Part shown: positions 16,529 through 25,029 of the stretch, one piece after another
How the letters are laid out: the number at the start of each line of letters is the position of its first letter
Position numbering within the stretch: the first letter of the stretch is position 1
IMG/VR virus record: IMGVR_UViG_3300042434_000548
Location: 1-51,755 of that record
Origin: a virus
DNA length: 51,755 bases
Reading direction: 5' to 3' (one strand)
Translations under genes and position numbers: made by a program
The notes under the pieces: model-generated
Database searches by the model: none
What the model saw: the letters and a program-made list of their open reading frames with translations, nothing else
What the model was told of the DNA's origin: nothing

Positions 16529-16545
16529 GGACATTTTGGGACATT
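16529..16545 (+). promoter_or_regulatory. Two GGACATT boxes, 10 bp apart, between divergent promoters
   Basis: GGACATT occurs at 16529 and again at 16539, one helical turn apart. The first box begins 29 bases before the -35 of promoter H, the same distance as at promoter G. TCCGAATCGGA, an 11-base palindrome, overlaps its left edge. A binding site for an activator or repressor is inferred. Confidence 0.55.
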
Positions 16546-16557
16546 GCCTGTTTGGGC

Positions 16558-16586
16558 TTGCACCTACAGCGTCAGGCTGCTTTACT
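16558..16586 (+). promoter_or_regulatory. CAG-N7-CTG promoter H (leaderless)
   Basis: TTGCAC, spacer ctacagcgtcaggctgc, TTTACT. The ATG at 16593 begins six bases after the -10, so the mRNA should start at or next to the start codon. Confidence 0.8.
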
Positions 16587-16592
16587 TGAGCC

Positions 16593-16946
16593 ATGACAAC
16601 GACAGCAGCGAAACTCACGGTCTGGAAAGTCGAAGATCACGAGGGCACGGGCGAGTGCAGCGAGTGCGGCAAGACCGGGCTGCGTTGGGTCACCTTCCTT
16701 AGCGACGGTTCCCGCGTCGGCGGCGAGTGCGCAAAGCGCATCCTGGGATGGGCACCCACGAAGTCGAAGTTCTCGTGGCTGACGGGCATGACCGTTGTTG
16801 ACGAAAAGGCGATCCACAATGGCACGGGTCACGCGGTGCTAATGCGGTCAGAGTCAGGGCGCACCGGGGTCATGGCGGTTAACGGCAACGCGATTGTTTC
16901 CGGCCCGTTTGAGTGGGTCGCGAAGCAGTTCGCTAACGAATACTAG
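16593..16946 (+). CDS. Zinc-binding-type protein from a leaderless promoter
   Basis: A 117-residue protein with CSECGKTG near residue 22 and VGGECAKRILGW near residue 42, a treble-clef-like C-x2-C...C pattern also seen in the proteins at 15660 and 42287. There is no ribosome site; the ATG is six bases after TTTACT. It stands just upstream of the late head operon on the + strand but has its own early-type promoter. Confidence 0.72.
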   Translation: MTTTAAKLTVWKVEDHEGTGECSECGKTGLRWVTFLSDGSRVGGECAKRILGWAPTKSKFSWLTGMTVVDEKAIHNGTGHAVLMRSESGRTGVMAVNGNAIVSGPFEWVAKQFANEY

Positions 16947-16957
16947 GAGGGGACGGC

Positions 16958-17143
16958 ATGAACAGGTGGCGCAAGATGGGCAAGGCATGGAGACTCAGCG
17001 ACGACTATTCGACGCTTTGGATTCGCCGCGTCGAAGGGCGGGAGTACCACCTGCTGCATCGCACTCGCGATGGGTGGGCGACGTTGGGGGTTCACGGCAC
17101 GCTGACAGCGGCACAGGCTGACGGCAACGCGCTCATGCGGTGA
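16958..17143 (+). CDS. Small hypothetical protein
   Basis: A 61-residue protein with a strong AGGAGG site. It is basic and Trp-rich and reads like a small beta-sheet protein (LWIRRVEGREYHLLHRTRDG). Probably co-transcribed with 16593. Confidence 0.65.
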   Translation: MNRWRKMGKAWRLSDDYSTLWIRRVEGREYHLLHRTRDGWATLGVHGTLTAAQADGNALMR

Positions 17144-17167
17144 CAGCACCGCGAGCATTATCGCCCG

Positions 17168-17173
17168 TACAAT
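17168..17173 (+). promoter_or_regulatory. Putative -10 element, leaderless
   Basis: TACAAT is followed by exactly six bases and the ATG at 17180. No good -35 lies at 17 bases, which suggests either weak activity or help from a phage factor. Confidence 0.5.
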
Positions 17174-17179
17174 GGGCGA

Positions 17180-19288
17180 ATGGACTTGCTAGACAGAATT
17201 AACGCGCTCACAGACGATCAGTTGCGCATGGTCGCAGAGCGCGACGACGCATCCGGCGTACTCGCCGCGTACCGTCTAGCCGAACTCCGGGGACTTCCCT
17301 ACCCTGACCGTGAGGCAGCGATCCTGGGCGACGGGTATGTGATCGTTGCGCAGGCGGGGCAGATTCAGAAACTCCCGATTGAGTCAGTCGAAAAGATCAT
17401 CCGTGAAGAGGACGGCGAATACTGCGTCTACTCGCACGACGGCTCTCAGTCTTTCGGCTGCTACCCGACGATGGAGGACGCGGAAAGGCGGCTGCGTCAG
17501 ATTCACGTTTTCCGTTCGGTGATCCGCGAAGGTTCGTTCGTGTCGTGGAACTCATCCGGTGGCAGGGCGCGCGGTCAGGTCGAACACGTTATGCGTGAAG
17601 GCGTGTTGGGTGTGCCTGACTCAGAGTTCTCTATTAACGCGACGGAGGATGATCCGGCTGTTCTGATTCGTATTTGGCGTCAGGGGTCGCAGGGTTGGGC
17701 GGCTACGGAAACTCTTGTGGGTCACAAAATGTCCACGCTGACGCCGATCACGCCGCTGAACAAGCAGGCGACGAAGCGTGAGGATGGGGAGGATTTCCCG
17801 CCTGAGGCGTTCGCTTACACGCCCGATAGGGAAATGCCGTCTACTTGGAAACTGCGTTTGTGGGATTCGCTGGAAGAGCGGGAGACAGCGGCGCAGGTTG
17901 GGCGTGCGCTTGCAGCGTTGGGTCCGGGTGGGTTCCGTGGCAATCGCGTGCAGATTCCGGCAGAGGATTTGCCGTCTGTGCGTCGGAAGGTTCTCGCGGC
18001 GTGGCGCAAGGTCAATGAGCCTGACGCGGAGATTCCTGAGGTTCTGAAGCAGACGTTCACCCCGCCTGAGGGCGTGCAGGAAGCCGCTCAGAGGGCGCTT
18101 GAGTGGATTGCGGAGGGTCACGCAGGTTCGGGGTTCACGGACACGGGTAGGGCGCGTGCGGCTCAACTGGCGCGCGGCGATGGGGTGAGTGAGGAAACAA
18201 TCCGTCGTATGGCTTCCTTCCTGGCGCGGCATGAGGGCGACAGCAGCGCGGAAGGTTTCTCTGCGGGGGAGGACGGTTTCCCGTCACCGGGCCGGGTGGC
18301 GTGGGATGCGTGGGGGGGTGACCCCGCTGTCGCATGGACCCGTTCCGTTATCGCTGGTTTGGATGCTGCGGAAAAGCAGTACGACCCCGATGATATGGCG
18401 TTGAACCCGCGTCAGCGGATGATGTACGAAAAGTTTGAATGGATCGCTGACACGTTCGGGGCGTTTGATGGTGGCGTCGGCGCTGACGGAGCGCACTACA
18501 TCACAGCAGCAGACAACGTGTTTAACGATCAGGGTCTTAACTGCGCTAACTGCGTGTTCTATAAGGGCGGCGGCGGCTGCGAGATTCTGAACATGCCTGT
18601 TGAGCCTGAGGGCGTGTGCAAACTTTGGATCATCCCAGAGCGCAACGTTACTGAATCCGCTAAAGCGGCTGTTAAGCAGATCAGTAGGGATGGGCGTTTT
18701 CTGCGGAAGGAAGCGTATAAGCGGTTCACGTTGGGACCGCTGTATGTTCCTGACTTCATGGATGCGCACGGGGAGTGGACTGACAGTACGGAGTTGCAGC
18801 AGGCAGTTTGGGAATGGGTCAAGGCGGGTGACCGCACTATCTATTTGCAGCATGACCGGGATGTGCGTGCGGGTGAGTGGGTCGAAGTGATGACGATGCC
18901 GCAACCGTGGACCGTCGATATGTTGAACGGTAACGGTGAGTCCATCGGGAAGATCACCTACCCGGCAGGGACCGTGTTCCTAGGTGTTATCTGGGATGAG
19001 GAGCCGTGGCAGCAAATCCTTAACGGTGAACTGCGCGGTTACAGTATCGGCGGTTTCTCTGACCGTGTGCTAGCCGATCTGCCGGAAGAGGCAGCGCGGG
19101 ACGGTATCGAACTGTCGCAGGAACCATCATTGGCTAAGTCGATTGCTGACGCGGTTGCTATGGCGATGCAGCAGACACAGCCTGTCGTTAACGTTATGAT
19201 GCCGGAACAGGGTAGGGCTAGGGTTGTGCGCCGTATCGAACGGGACGAGCATGGCAACATTGCTCGCATTATCGAAGAGGATGAGTAA
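17180..19288 (+). CDS. XkdF-type head protein with DUF2945-like and Cys domains (putative protease)
   Basis: A 702-residue multi-domain protein. Residues about 117-175 match the DUF2945/tudor-like pattern (SFVSWNSSGGRARGQVEHV ... ATEDDP ... GHK). Residues about 454-490 have a four-Cys cluster (NCANCVFY ... GGCEIL ... GVCKLW). Residues about 515-640 match the XkdF domain, a putative serine protease (RFTLGPLYVPD, WEWVKAGDRTIYLQHD, TYPAGTVFLGVIWDEEPWQ, LRGYSIGGF). XkdF proteins sit before scaffold and capsid genes and probably process the prohead. The DUF2945 fusion is unusual. Confidence 0.78.
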   Translation: MDLLDRINALTDDQLRMVAERDDASGVLAAYRLAELRGLPYPDREAAILGDGYVIVAQAGQIQKLPIESVEKIIREEDGEYCVYSHDGSQSFGCYPTMEDAERRLRQIHVFRSVIREGSFVSWNSSGGRARGQVEHVMREGVLGVPDSEFSINATEDDPAVLIRIWRQGSQGWAATETLVGHKMSTLTPITPLNKQATKREDGEDFPPEAFAYTPDREMPSTWKLRLWDSLEERETAAQVGRALAALGPGGFRGNRVQIPAEDLPSVRRKVLAAWRKVNEPDAEIPEVLKQTFTPPEGVQEAAQRALEWIAEGHAGSGFTDTGRARAAQLARGDGVSEETIRRMASFLARHEGDSSAEGFSAGEDGFPSPGRVAWDAWGGDPAVAWTRSVIAGLDAAEKQYDPDDMALNPRQRMMYEKFEWIADTFGAFDGGVGADGAHYITAADNVFNDQGLNCANCVFYKGGGGCEILNMPVEPEGVCKLWIIPERNVTESAKAAVKQISRDGRFLRKEAYKRFTLGPLYVPDFMDAHGEWTDSTELQQAVWEWVKAGDRTIYLQHDRDVRAGEWVEVMTMPQPWTVDMLNGNGESIGKITYPAGTVFLGVIWDEEPWQQILNGELRGYSIGGFSDRVLADLPEEAARDGIELSQEPSLAKSIADAVAMAMQQTQPVVNVMMPEQGRARVVRRIERDEHGNIARIIEEDE

Positions 19289-19644
19289 TGGCTGGTCTTG
19301 TTAACGCTGGCAAAAATGAGATGCTTGACGGTTTCGCAGGCGCGGTAACGCATGTGTCGTTGCATACGGCTGACCCGTCAACTAACGGGGCTAATGAGGT
19401 TTCGGCGTCGCCGTACACGCGCGAGGCTGTGTCGTGGGCTTCCGCTGCTAGCGGGTCGTTGCAGAACTCTGCGCAGGTTGTTTTCGATGTTCCGGGTTCC
19501 ACAACTATCACGCATTTGGGTTACTGGTCCGCTTCCACGAGCGGCACGTTCTACGGTTCGCGCCAGTTGGACACTAACCAAACGTTCGCGACGGCAGGGA
19601 CGTACACTATCGGGGCTAATCTCATTACTGAATCCATTACCTAA
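19288..19644 (+). CDS. Putative virion protein (tail-fibre-like small beta protein)
   Basis: A 118-residue, Ser/Thr/Ala-rich protein with the pattern HVSLHTADPSTNGANEVS, common to small phage virion proteins encoded near capsid genes. Its start overlaps the XkdF stop by one base. Exact location in the virion unknown. Confidence 0.65.
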   Translation: MAGLVNAGKNEMLDGFAGAVTHVSLHTADPSTNGANEVSASPYTREAVSWASAASGSLQNSAQVVFDVPGSTTITHLGYWSASTSGTFYGSRQLDTNQTFATAGTYTIGANLITESIT

Positions 19645-19655
19645 CGGGTGCGCTT

Positions 19656-19769
19656 ATGGCGTTACTGACGTTGGATAATGAGCAGCGCGGCAAGTTGGAT
19701 GATTCGGTCATCGGGTTTCTGTCGCGGTTTGTGACGCTCAATAGCGAAGTGTCGGGCAAGTTGGGATGA
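19656..19769 (+). CDS. Very small helical protein before the repeat protein
   Basis: A 37-residue protein (MALLTLDNEQRGKLDDSVIG...) in an ATGA overlap with the repeat-protein gene. No recognisable domain. The tight coupling supports it as a real gene. Confidence 0.6.
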   Translation: MALLTLDNEQRGKLDDSVIGFLSRFVTLNSEVSGKLG

Positions 19770-20824
19770 GTGACTTTACTGACGGCGCTGCGCTATTCGG
19801 CGCTAATGCCGGGTTCGTCACGGGTGAGTCGTCGGACGTAGGTTCTGCGTCTGGCGATATGGGGTTTGCTGGTTCCGTTAGCGGGGTGTCGTCGGGGGCT
19901 GGAACGGTCGCGGGTGTCGCCGGGTTCACGGGCGCGGTATCGGGTGTGTCGGGGGTTGCCGGGGCGGTTACGGGATCGGTCGCGTTTAGCGGAGCGGTCG
20001 CGGGGGCGTCGGGCGTTGTGGGGGTTGTTGCCGGGTCTGTCGGGTTCACCGGGGCGGTAACGGGCGCGGTTCAGGTAGTCGGAAGCGGCACGGGTTCCGT
20101 GGGCTTCACGGGGCTTACAGGCGGTTCATCGGCGGCGGTAGGTGCAGCGGCGGGATCACCAGCCCTCACCGGGTCAGTCAGCGGGGGCGCAACCGGGGCG
20201 GGAACTGTCGCCGGGTCTGAGGGCAGTAACGGGGTAGTGCAGGCGGCGACTCAGGTTGTCGGCACGGTCGCAGGCGCGCCAGGGCTTACCGGAAACAGCG
20301 CGGGAACCGCAACAGCGGCAGGCACAGCCACAGGATCAGCAGGCTACATAGGCAGCAGCATAGGTAGCGCGGCAGTTCAGGGCGCAGCAGCGGGATCACC
20401 GGGCATTAGTGGCACGGTCGAAGGCGCAAACAACAGCACCGGGACCGTTATCGGTGTTGCGTCTAGCGACAACTACAGCGGATTCGTTGTGGGAACGTCG
20501 ATCTCTAGTGGGAATGTCACCGGATCACCCGCAATCAGCGGAAACGTCAGCACGGGCGGTATCACCCCGGTATCGCCACCTGCCCCACCCGATTTGCCTG
20601 CTAGCGGCGGCTACGTTTGGTCATTCTCAGGTGACGCAACCACGATCATTGACGTTACGGGCTTTATCGACGGGCTCGCGCAATCAGTCGCGCACATTAG
20701 CGGCGTGATTGGGTCTGCCGGGGGCACGAGTGGGACGGTTCCCGTGACGGGCAGCGCGTCGGGGCGTGCGCGTATACGCGAACAAGATGACTTGGAAGTC
20801 CTAGAGTTGCTTGGATTGCTTTAA
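19766..20824 (+). CDS. Gly/Ala/Ser/Val repeat protein, putative virion fibre
   Basis: A 352-residue low-complexity protein. Residues 31-230 form ten units of 20 residues, each with Gly at fixed places (for example SVAFSGAVAGASGVVGVVAG). The regular period suggests a beta-solenoid or other extended fibre. The C-terminal 80 residues (PPAPPDLPASGGYVWSFSGD...) are different and end in an acidic, Leu-rich tail. It lies among head genes, so it may be a head fibre or decoration rod. No close family is known to me. Confidence 0.7.
   Translation: MSDFTDGAALFGANAGFVTGESSDVGSASGDMGFAGSVSGVSSGAGTVAGVAGFTGAVSGVSGVAGAVTGSVAFSGAVAGASGVVGVVAGSVGFTGAVTGAVQVVGSGTGSVGFTGLTGGSSAAVGAAAGSPALTGSVSGGATGAGTVAGSEGSNGVVQAATQVVGTVAGAPGLTGNSAGTATAAGTATGSAGYIGSSIGSAAVQGAAAGSPGISGTVEGANNSTGTVIGVASSDNYSGFVVGTSISSGNVTGSPAISGNVSTGGITPVSPPAPPDLPASGGYVWSFSGDATTIIDVTGFIDGLAQSVAHISGVIGSAGGTSGTVPVTGSASGRARIREQDDLEVLELLGLL
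19856..20455 (+). repeat. Ten tandem 60-nt (20-residue) coding repeats
   Basis: Codons 31-230 of the repeat protein keep a strict 20-residue period, though the DNA has diverged between units. Gly is kept at the tenth and twentieth place of almost every unit. Confidence 0.8.
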
Positions 20825-20833
20825 ACTGGCGTT

Positions 20834-21037
20834 ATGGCTAAGACGATTCGACCTGGCACGCACGTTAAAACACTCACGGACGCGGGACGCATCCGTCATG
20901 TGCGTGTTCTCGCGGTGGATGATCAGGACAATATCGACGTTCGCCTAGGCTACGCATCTAACGCTACGTCGTCCTCGTTCGCTGCGGATCGTGTTACGTC
21001 CACCACGACGCGCGGCACCATTTTCTCTGAGGATTAG
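20834..21037 (+). CDS. Small basic hypothetical protein
   Basis: A 67-residue protein with a short beta pattern (THVKTLTDAGRIRHVRVLAV). TAAACT lies six bases before the ATG and overlaps the stop of the upstream gene, so a leaderless transcript is possible. Function unknown. Confidence 0.62.
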   Translation: MAKTIRPGTHVKTLTDAGRIRHVRVLAVDDQDNIDVRLGYASNATSSSFAADRVTSTTTRGTIFSED

Positions 21038-21060
21038 CACCGGAATCCTGCCACGACCTA

Positions 21061-21075
21061 GGGGTTAAAAACCCC
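21061..21075. promoter_or_regulatory. Perfect inverted repeat before the scaffold gene
   Basis: GGGGTT-AAA-AACCCC is followed three bases later by TATGAT, a good -10 hexamer (21078-21083). It could be an operator in a promoter spacer or a weak terminator for 20834-21037. Confidence 0.45.
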
Positions 21076-21108
21076 GGTATGATTGTGAAGGATATTGGAG
21101 GTGCAATC

Positions 21109-21951
21109 TTGGCTAGGAAAGCCCCAAAGATGACGGAACTCATTATTGAGGAAACGTCTGGCGTGGATCATCCCGCCCACTTGCATGAGGGGTGGCTTGT
21201 TATTAAGGCTTCCAATACGCAAACTGTGGCAGACGTTATGGATGCTCTGCCCGAACCGTTAGGAGAGAGCATGGCTAACGACCCCACAGAGGTTGTGACC
21301 GCTGAGACTGACTCTGAGGTTCTGCTGTCTGCCGAAGAGGACAAGGCAGAGGGCATGGAGCCTGAGTCAAAGCAGATCGAAGAGGAACTTGCTATGGCTA
21401 TGGCGCGCATCGCTGAACTTGAGGCGCGTATCGCGGAGATGGAGGGCGCAGAGCCTTCCGATATGGAGCCGATGGAGGAGGGCGCAGACGATGTTGTGGC
21501 GCTCGCGAAGTCTGCCCCGGAGCCGATCCGCAAGGCTATGGAGGAACTTGTTAAGGCAAAGGCAGAGGCAGAGGGTGCGCTTGCTAAGGAGCGCGAGGAT
21601 CGTGCCGACGCTGACGCGATTGTTAAGGCGCGTGACACGTTTAAGCATCTGAACCTTGACCCGGAGCGTGTCGGTCCTGCGCTGCGTCGCCTCGCGGCGA
21701 TTGACGCTGATCTGGCGAAGTCCGTGGAGGATGCGCTTTCTGCTGCTGACGCGCAGAACGAGTCCGCTGACATTTTCACGGAGGTCGGCAAGGGTTACGT
21801 TCCTTCCGGCGATGCTATTAACCGTATGACTTCCCTCGCGAAAGCAGCGGTGAGTGAGGGTAAGGCCGCAACTGTTGAGCAGGCTATGGCTCAGGTGGCT
21901 ATCGAAAACCCTGCGCTTTACAACGACTACCTGAATGAGAAGGGAGCCTAG
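21109..21951 (+). CDS. Capsid scaffold-type protein
   Basis: About 280 residues from the TTG at 21109, chosen because GGAGGT lies six bases upstream. The ATG at 21079 is in frame but has no ribosome site and lies in a possible -10. The N-terminus has ELIIEETSGVDHPAHLHEGW, a feature shared by phage capsid-assembly proteins. The rest is acidic, Ala/Glu-rich and strongly helical with a coiled-coil pattern (MARIAELEARIAEMEGAEP), as in scaffolds that organise the shell and are then removed. Decoration and capsid genes follow at once. Confidence 0.78.
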   Translation: MARKAPKMTELIIEETSGVDHPAHLHEGWLVIKASNTQTVADVMDALPEPLGESMANDPTEVVTAETDSEVLLSAEEDKAEGMEPESKQIEEELAMAMARIAELEARIAEMEGAEPSDMEPMEEGADDVVALAKSAPEPIRKAMEELVKAKAEAEGALAKEREDRADADAIVKARDTFKHLNLDPERVGPALRRLAAIDADLAKSVEDALSAADAQNESADIFTEVGKGYVPSGDAINRMTSLAKAAVSEGKAATVEQAMAQVAIENPALYNDYLNEKGA

Positions 21952-21953
21952 TA

Positions 21954-22352
21954 ATGGCTTTTGAGTTCTCTAATGCTGCGGTCAAGACTACGTTCACCGC
22001 TGGTGAGGATCTTTCCGCAAAGCAGTTCCATTTCGTGAAGATCGACAATGGCGATGGTGAAGTTGTGGCGGTTTCCGCTGCTACTGATCGTCCCATCGGC
22101 GTGCTTCAGAACGCCCCTACCGCTGGTCAGGCCGCCGAGGTCACCATCGTGGGCGGCACTAAGGTGGAGTGCGGCGGTTCCGCATCGTTCGGTCAGCCGC
22201 TTTTCTCTTCCGCTTCCGCTACTGCCGTGACGCTCGCGTTCGGCACTACCGCGTCGGCTGCTTTCTCCGTTGGCACGTTCATTGAGAGCGCCGCTGCCGG
22301 GGCTATCGCTGCTGCCGTCATCGACTGCGCTAACGCTGCGCGTGGACTCTAA
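21954..22352 (+). CDS. Capsid decoration protein (DUF2190-like)
   Basis: A 132-residue beta-rich protein starting two bases after the scaffold stop. The pattern QFHFVKIDNGDGEVV ... DRPIGVLQNAPTAGQAAEV ... GG matches the DUF2190/head-decoration group. Such proteins trimerise on the outside of the expanded capsid. The major capsid gene follows after 13 bases. Confidence 0.75.
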   Translation: MAFEFSNAAVKTTFTAGEDLSAKQFHFVKIDNGDGEVVAVSAATDRPIGVLQNAPTAGQAAEVTIVGGTKVECGGSASFGQPLFSSASATAVTLAFGTTASAAFSVGTFIESAAAGAIAAAVIDCANAARGL

Positions 22353-22365
22353 GGAGAAATAGAAA

Positions 22366-23343
22366 ATGCCACAGCCTACACAGAGTCAGGTTCATGTTGA
22401 CGCAATCCTGACTAACATCAGCGTTGCGTACATGCAGCGTGCAGAGAATTTCATTGCGGACAAGGTTTTCCCTGTTGTCCCGGTGGATAAGCAGAGCGAC
22501 AAGTATTTCGTTTACGAGAAGAATGATTGGCTGCGCGATGAGGCGCAGGTTCGTACCGATGGTACGGAGTCTGTCGGGTCCGGTTACAACATTGCTACCG
22601 CGACCTACTACGCAGATGTGTTCGCTATTCACAAGGATATTGGCGATCAGACGCGTGCGAACGCCGATGCGCCGATTAACGTGGACCGTGAGGCTGCGGA
22701 GTTCGTTACTCATCGTCTGCTGACCCGTCGTGAGATTCAGTTTAATAACGACTTTATGACCACGGGCAAGTGGGCTAGTGACGTTACTGGCGTTGCTGCG
22801 TCGCCCACCACGGGTCAGACGATTCAGTGGAGTGACTACACGAACTCCGACCCGATTAACGACATTGAGGCTGGCAAGGCTGGCATCCTTTCGGTGACCG
22901 GGCTTGAGGCTAACACTCTCGTTCTGGGATACGACGTTTTCCGTCAACTCAAGAATCATCCCGATCTCGTGGATCGTATTAAGTACACGAGTTCGCAGAC
23001 GATCACGGAGGACATGCTTGCTCGCATGTTCGACATTGAGCGTGTGCTTGTGTCGAAGTCGGTTAAGGCCACGAACAAGGAAGGCGCTACTGGCGCTTAC
23101 TCGTTCACCACGGGTAAGACGGCGCTGCTTGCGCACGTTGCCCCGAACCCCGGTGTGCTTACCCCGTCTGCTGGTTACACGTTCTCGTGGACTGGCGTTT
23201 CGCAGGGCATGGGTCTGACGATCGGTACGTCGTCGTTCCGGCTTGAGTCGCTGCGCGCTACCCGCGTGGAGGCTGAACTGGCGTTCGATAACAAGGTCGT
23301 TGCTTCCGATCTTGGGTATTTCTGGAACACGATTGTTGCCTGA
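22366..23343 (+). CDS. Major capsid protein
   Basis: A 325-residue protein with AAGGAG before the ATG. It has the HK97-fold layout: an N-terminal region (FIADKVFPVVPVDKQSDKYF), a central EFVTHRLLTRREIQFNNDF helix, LEANTLVLGYDVFRQLKNHP in the P-domain, and a C-terminal A-domain with RLESLRATRVEAELAFDNKV. The gene order scaffold, decoration, major capsid and terminator confirms it. Confidence 0.87.
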   Translation: MPQPTQSQVHVDAILTNISVAYMQRAENFIADKVFPVVPVDKQSDKYFVYEKNDWLRDEAQVRTDGTESVGSGYNIATATYYADVFAIHKDIGDQTRANADAPINVDREAAEFVTHRLLTRREIQFNNDFMTTGKWASDVTGVAASPTTGQTIQWSDYTNSDPINDIEAGKAGILSVTGLEANTLVLGYDVFRQLKNHPDLVDRIKYTSSQTITEDMLARMFDIERVLVSKSVKATNKEGATGAYSFTTGKTALLAHVAPNPGVLTPSAGYTFSWTGVSQGMGLTIGTSSFRLESLRATRVEAELAFDNKVVASDLGYFWNTIVA

Positions 23344-23371
23344 TCCGGTTACTCATAACTGAATAGCGCGG

Positions 23372-23414
23372 AGCGGGGTCACTCTCATAAGGGGTGGCCC
23401 CGCTTCCGGCTTTT
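23372..23414 (+). terminator. Intrinsic terminator after the major capsid gene
   Basis: AGCGGGGTCAC (23372-23382) pairs with GTGGCCCCGCT (23394-23404) with one G-T pair, followed by TCCGGCTTTT. It should reduce read-through from the highly expressed capsid gene. Confidence 0.75.
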
Positions 23415-23458
23415 AGGGGACGGTTACGGCTCTACACTAGACGCGGGAGGTCAACATT

Positions 23459-23872
23459 ATGACTTGGAGTTACAGCGGGAATCCGGGGGCAAGCGATCTT
23501 GACCTGATCCGTTTTCTCATTCAGGACACGGACACTACGGAACAGTTGTTCAGCAATGAGGAACTGACCTATTTGGATAACGCGTACGGGGATGCGTACT
23601 CTGCCGCTATCGCAGCCGTTACCACTTTGATTGCGAAGGGGTCGCGGGTTCAGGAAGAGTCTAAGACTGTCGGTGACTTGTCGCTGTCTGTTAAGTCCGG
23701 TGCGCTTGTCTCGCAATGGGAAGCCCTCTTGCGGCACCTTAAAGCGGAGCGTTTCCGGCTTAACCCCGCAGCACCGATCATTAACGGCAACGCGATTGTG
23801 CCGACTGTGGAGCGGGTCGAAGAGGATGAGTCCACAGACTTTGTTGTCGGGCAGATGGATAACCGCACATGA
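23459..23872 (+). CDS. Head-tail connector / adaptor protein
   Basis: A 137-residue protein with GGGAGGT upstream. The N-terminal half (SDLDLIRFLIQDTDTTEQLF) and the helical remainder fit the gp6/gp15-type adaptor that binds the portal. It is the first gene of the connector set. It overlaps the next by ATGA. Confidence 0.75.
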   Translation: MTWSYSGNPGASDLDLIRFLIQDTDTTEQLFSNEELTYLDNAYGDAYSAAIAAVTTLIAKGSRVQEESKTVGDLSLSVKSGALVSQWEALLRHLKAERFRLNPAAPIINGNAIVPTVERVEEDESTDFVVGQMDNRT

Positions 23873-24210
23873 GTCTAGAGTCCAATTTTCGGGAATTGTT
23901 CTCGCAGATCGTGACGCTTTTCCCGCCTGCTACGTCTGCATCTATTGACAAGTATGGGAAGCGGTCTTTTACGGCGTCTGCGTCTGTGTCAGCGTGCGCA
24001 CATTACGTTAGTGAAACGACGTTGACGCGGGATGAGTTGGGTCGCGAAGTCGTGGAGGACGGCAGGTTCTATCTGTATGGCGTGTTCCCGGTGACAACTG
24101 ATTACAAAATCCGTTTGGATGATGGTTCGGAGCCCGTGATTATCGCGGTCGATACACCGTACGATCAGAACGGTGCGCATCACACGGTGGTTCATGTGGG
24201 CGGCGGCTGA
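23869..24210 (+). CDS. Head closure (stopper) protein
   Basis: A 113-residue beta-rich protein. Place and size match the stopper that seals the head after packaging. The sequence DYKIRLDDGSEPVIIAVDTP is typical of its beta barrel. Assignment rests mainly on gene order. Confidence 0.65.
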   Translation: MSLESNFRELFSQIVTLFPPATSASIDKYGKRSFTASASVSACAHYVSETTLTRDELGREVVEDGRFYLYGVFPVTTDYKIRLDDGSEPVIIAVDTPYDQNGAHHTVVHVGGG

Positions 24211-24212
24211 TC

Positions 24213-24635
24213 GTGGCGAACTTTAGCGTGAGGCTTACCGGACTGAACAAGGTCATTGCCCTGGCGAATCGGGGTGATGGTTTGGGTCCGGTGATTCAGC
24301 GCGCTATTTTCGCGGAGGCGACAACGGTTCTGAATGAGTCAAAGCGGATCGTCCCTGTCGCTACGGGCAATCTACGCGCGTCTGGCAAAGTGGAGAACCC
24401 GCAGCGACTAGGAACGAAATACAGCGTCGAAGTCACTTACGGTGGAGCGGCTGCGCCGTATGCGTTGTTCGTTCACGAGATTCCCCCGAACTCTGGTGGT
24501 CGTTGGGGAACGGGCAACACGCACAAGGCGGGTAAGACGTTTAAGTTCCTTGAGATTCCGGCTAACGCTCACCGCGACAAGTTCACGAATAACGTGAAAG
24601 CGCGGGTCGTGGAGTACCTGAGGCGGTCACGATGA
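24213..24635 (+). CDS. HK97 gp10-like tail-completion protein
   Basis: A 140-residue protein with GTG start. It has the gp10 pattern: ESKRIVPVATGNLRASG, then a beta segment and YALFVHE. These proteins complete the head-tail joint. It overlaps the next gene by ATGA. Confidence 0.82.
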   Translation: MANFSVRLTGLNKVIALANRGDGLGPVIQRAIFAEATTVLNESKRIVPVATGNLRASGKVENPQRLGTKYSVEVTYGGAAAPYALFVHEIPPNSGGRWGTGNTHKAGKTFKFLEIPANAHRDKFTNNVKARVVEYLRRSR

Positions 24636-25027
24636 TTCTGGAAGCATTGGCAGACAAGTTGACAGCGGCGTCTGTCGCGACGGTGGGCACGAACCTGTTT
24701 ATCGGTTTGATGCCTGACAAGCCTGACACTTGTGTGGCGCTGTATGAGTATGCGGGTGCTGCGCCGCTGGAAGTGCTGCGCGATAACGACGCGACGTTGG
24801 AGCGTCCGTCTGTTCAGGTGATGGTGCGCGCGTCCCGCAACGACTACCCCACGGCTAATGCTTTGATTACGGCGGTTCGTGACACGCTCACGGATGTTAC
24901 AGATGAGACAATCAGCGGCGTGAGATTCCTCAGGGTTAATCAGAACTCATCCATTAACCATGTGGGGACGGATGACAATGATCGACCCGGTTTCACTCTG
25001 TCATTGACTACTGTAGTTGAGCGGTAA
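24632..25027 (+). CDS. Tail terminator / minor capsid protein
   Basis: A 131-residue protein. The patterns NLFIGLMPDKPDTCVALYEY, RPSVQVMVRASRNDY and GFTLSLTTVVER match the phage 'minor capsid protein' family that caps the tail tube. It is the last of the connector set; the tail tube genes are not next but at 43744. Confidence 0.78.
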   Translation: MILEALADKLTAASVATVGTNLFIGLMPDKPDTCVALYEYAGAAPLEVLRDNDATLERPSVQVMVRASRNDYPTANALITAVRDTLTDVTDETISGVRFLRVNQNSSINHVGTDDNDRPGFTLSLTTVVER

Positions 25028-25029
25028 GC

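Noticed and set aside
19856-20455. CRISPR array or DNA-level tandem repeat
   Set aside because: The period is in the protein; the DNA units have diverged and there are no unique spacers between fixed repeats.
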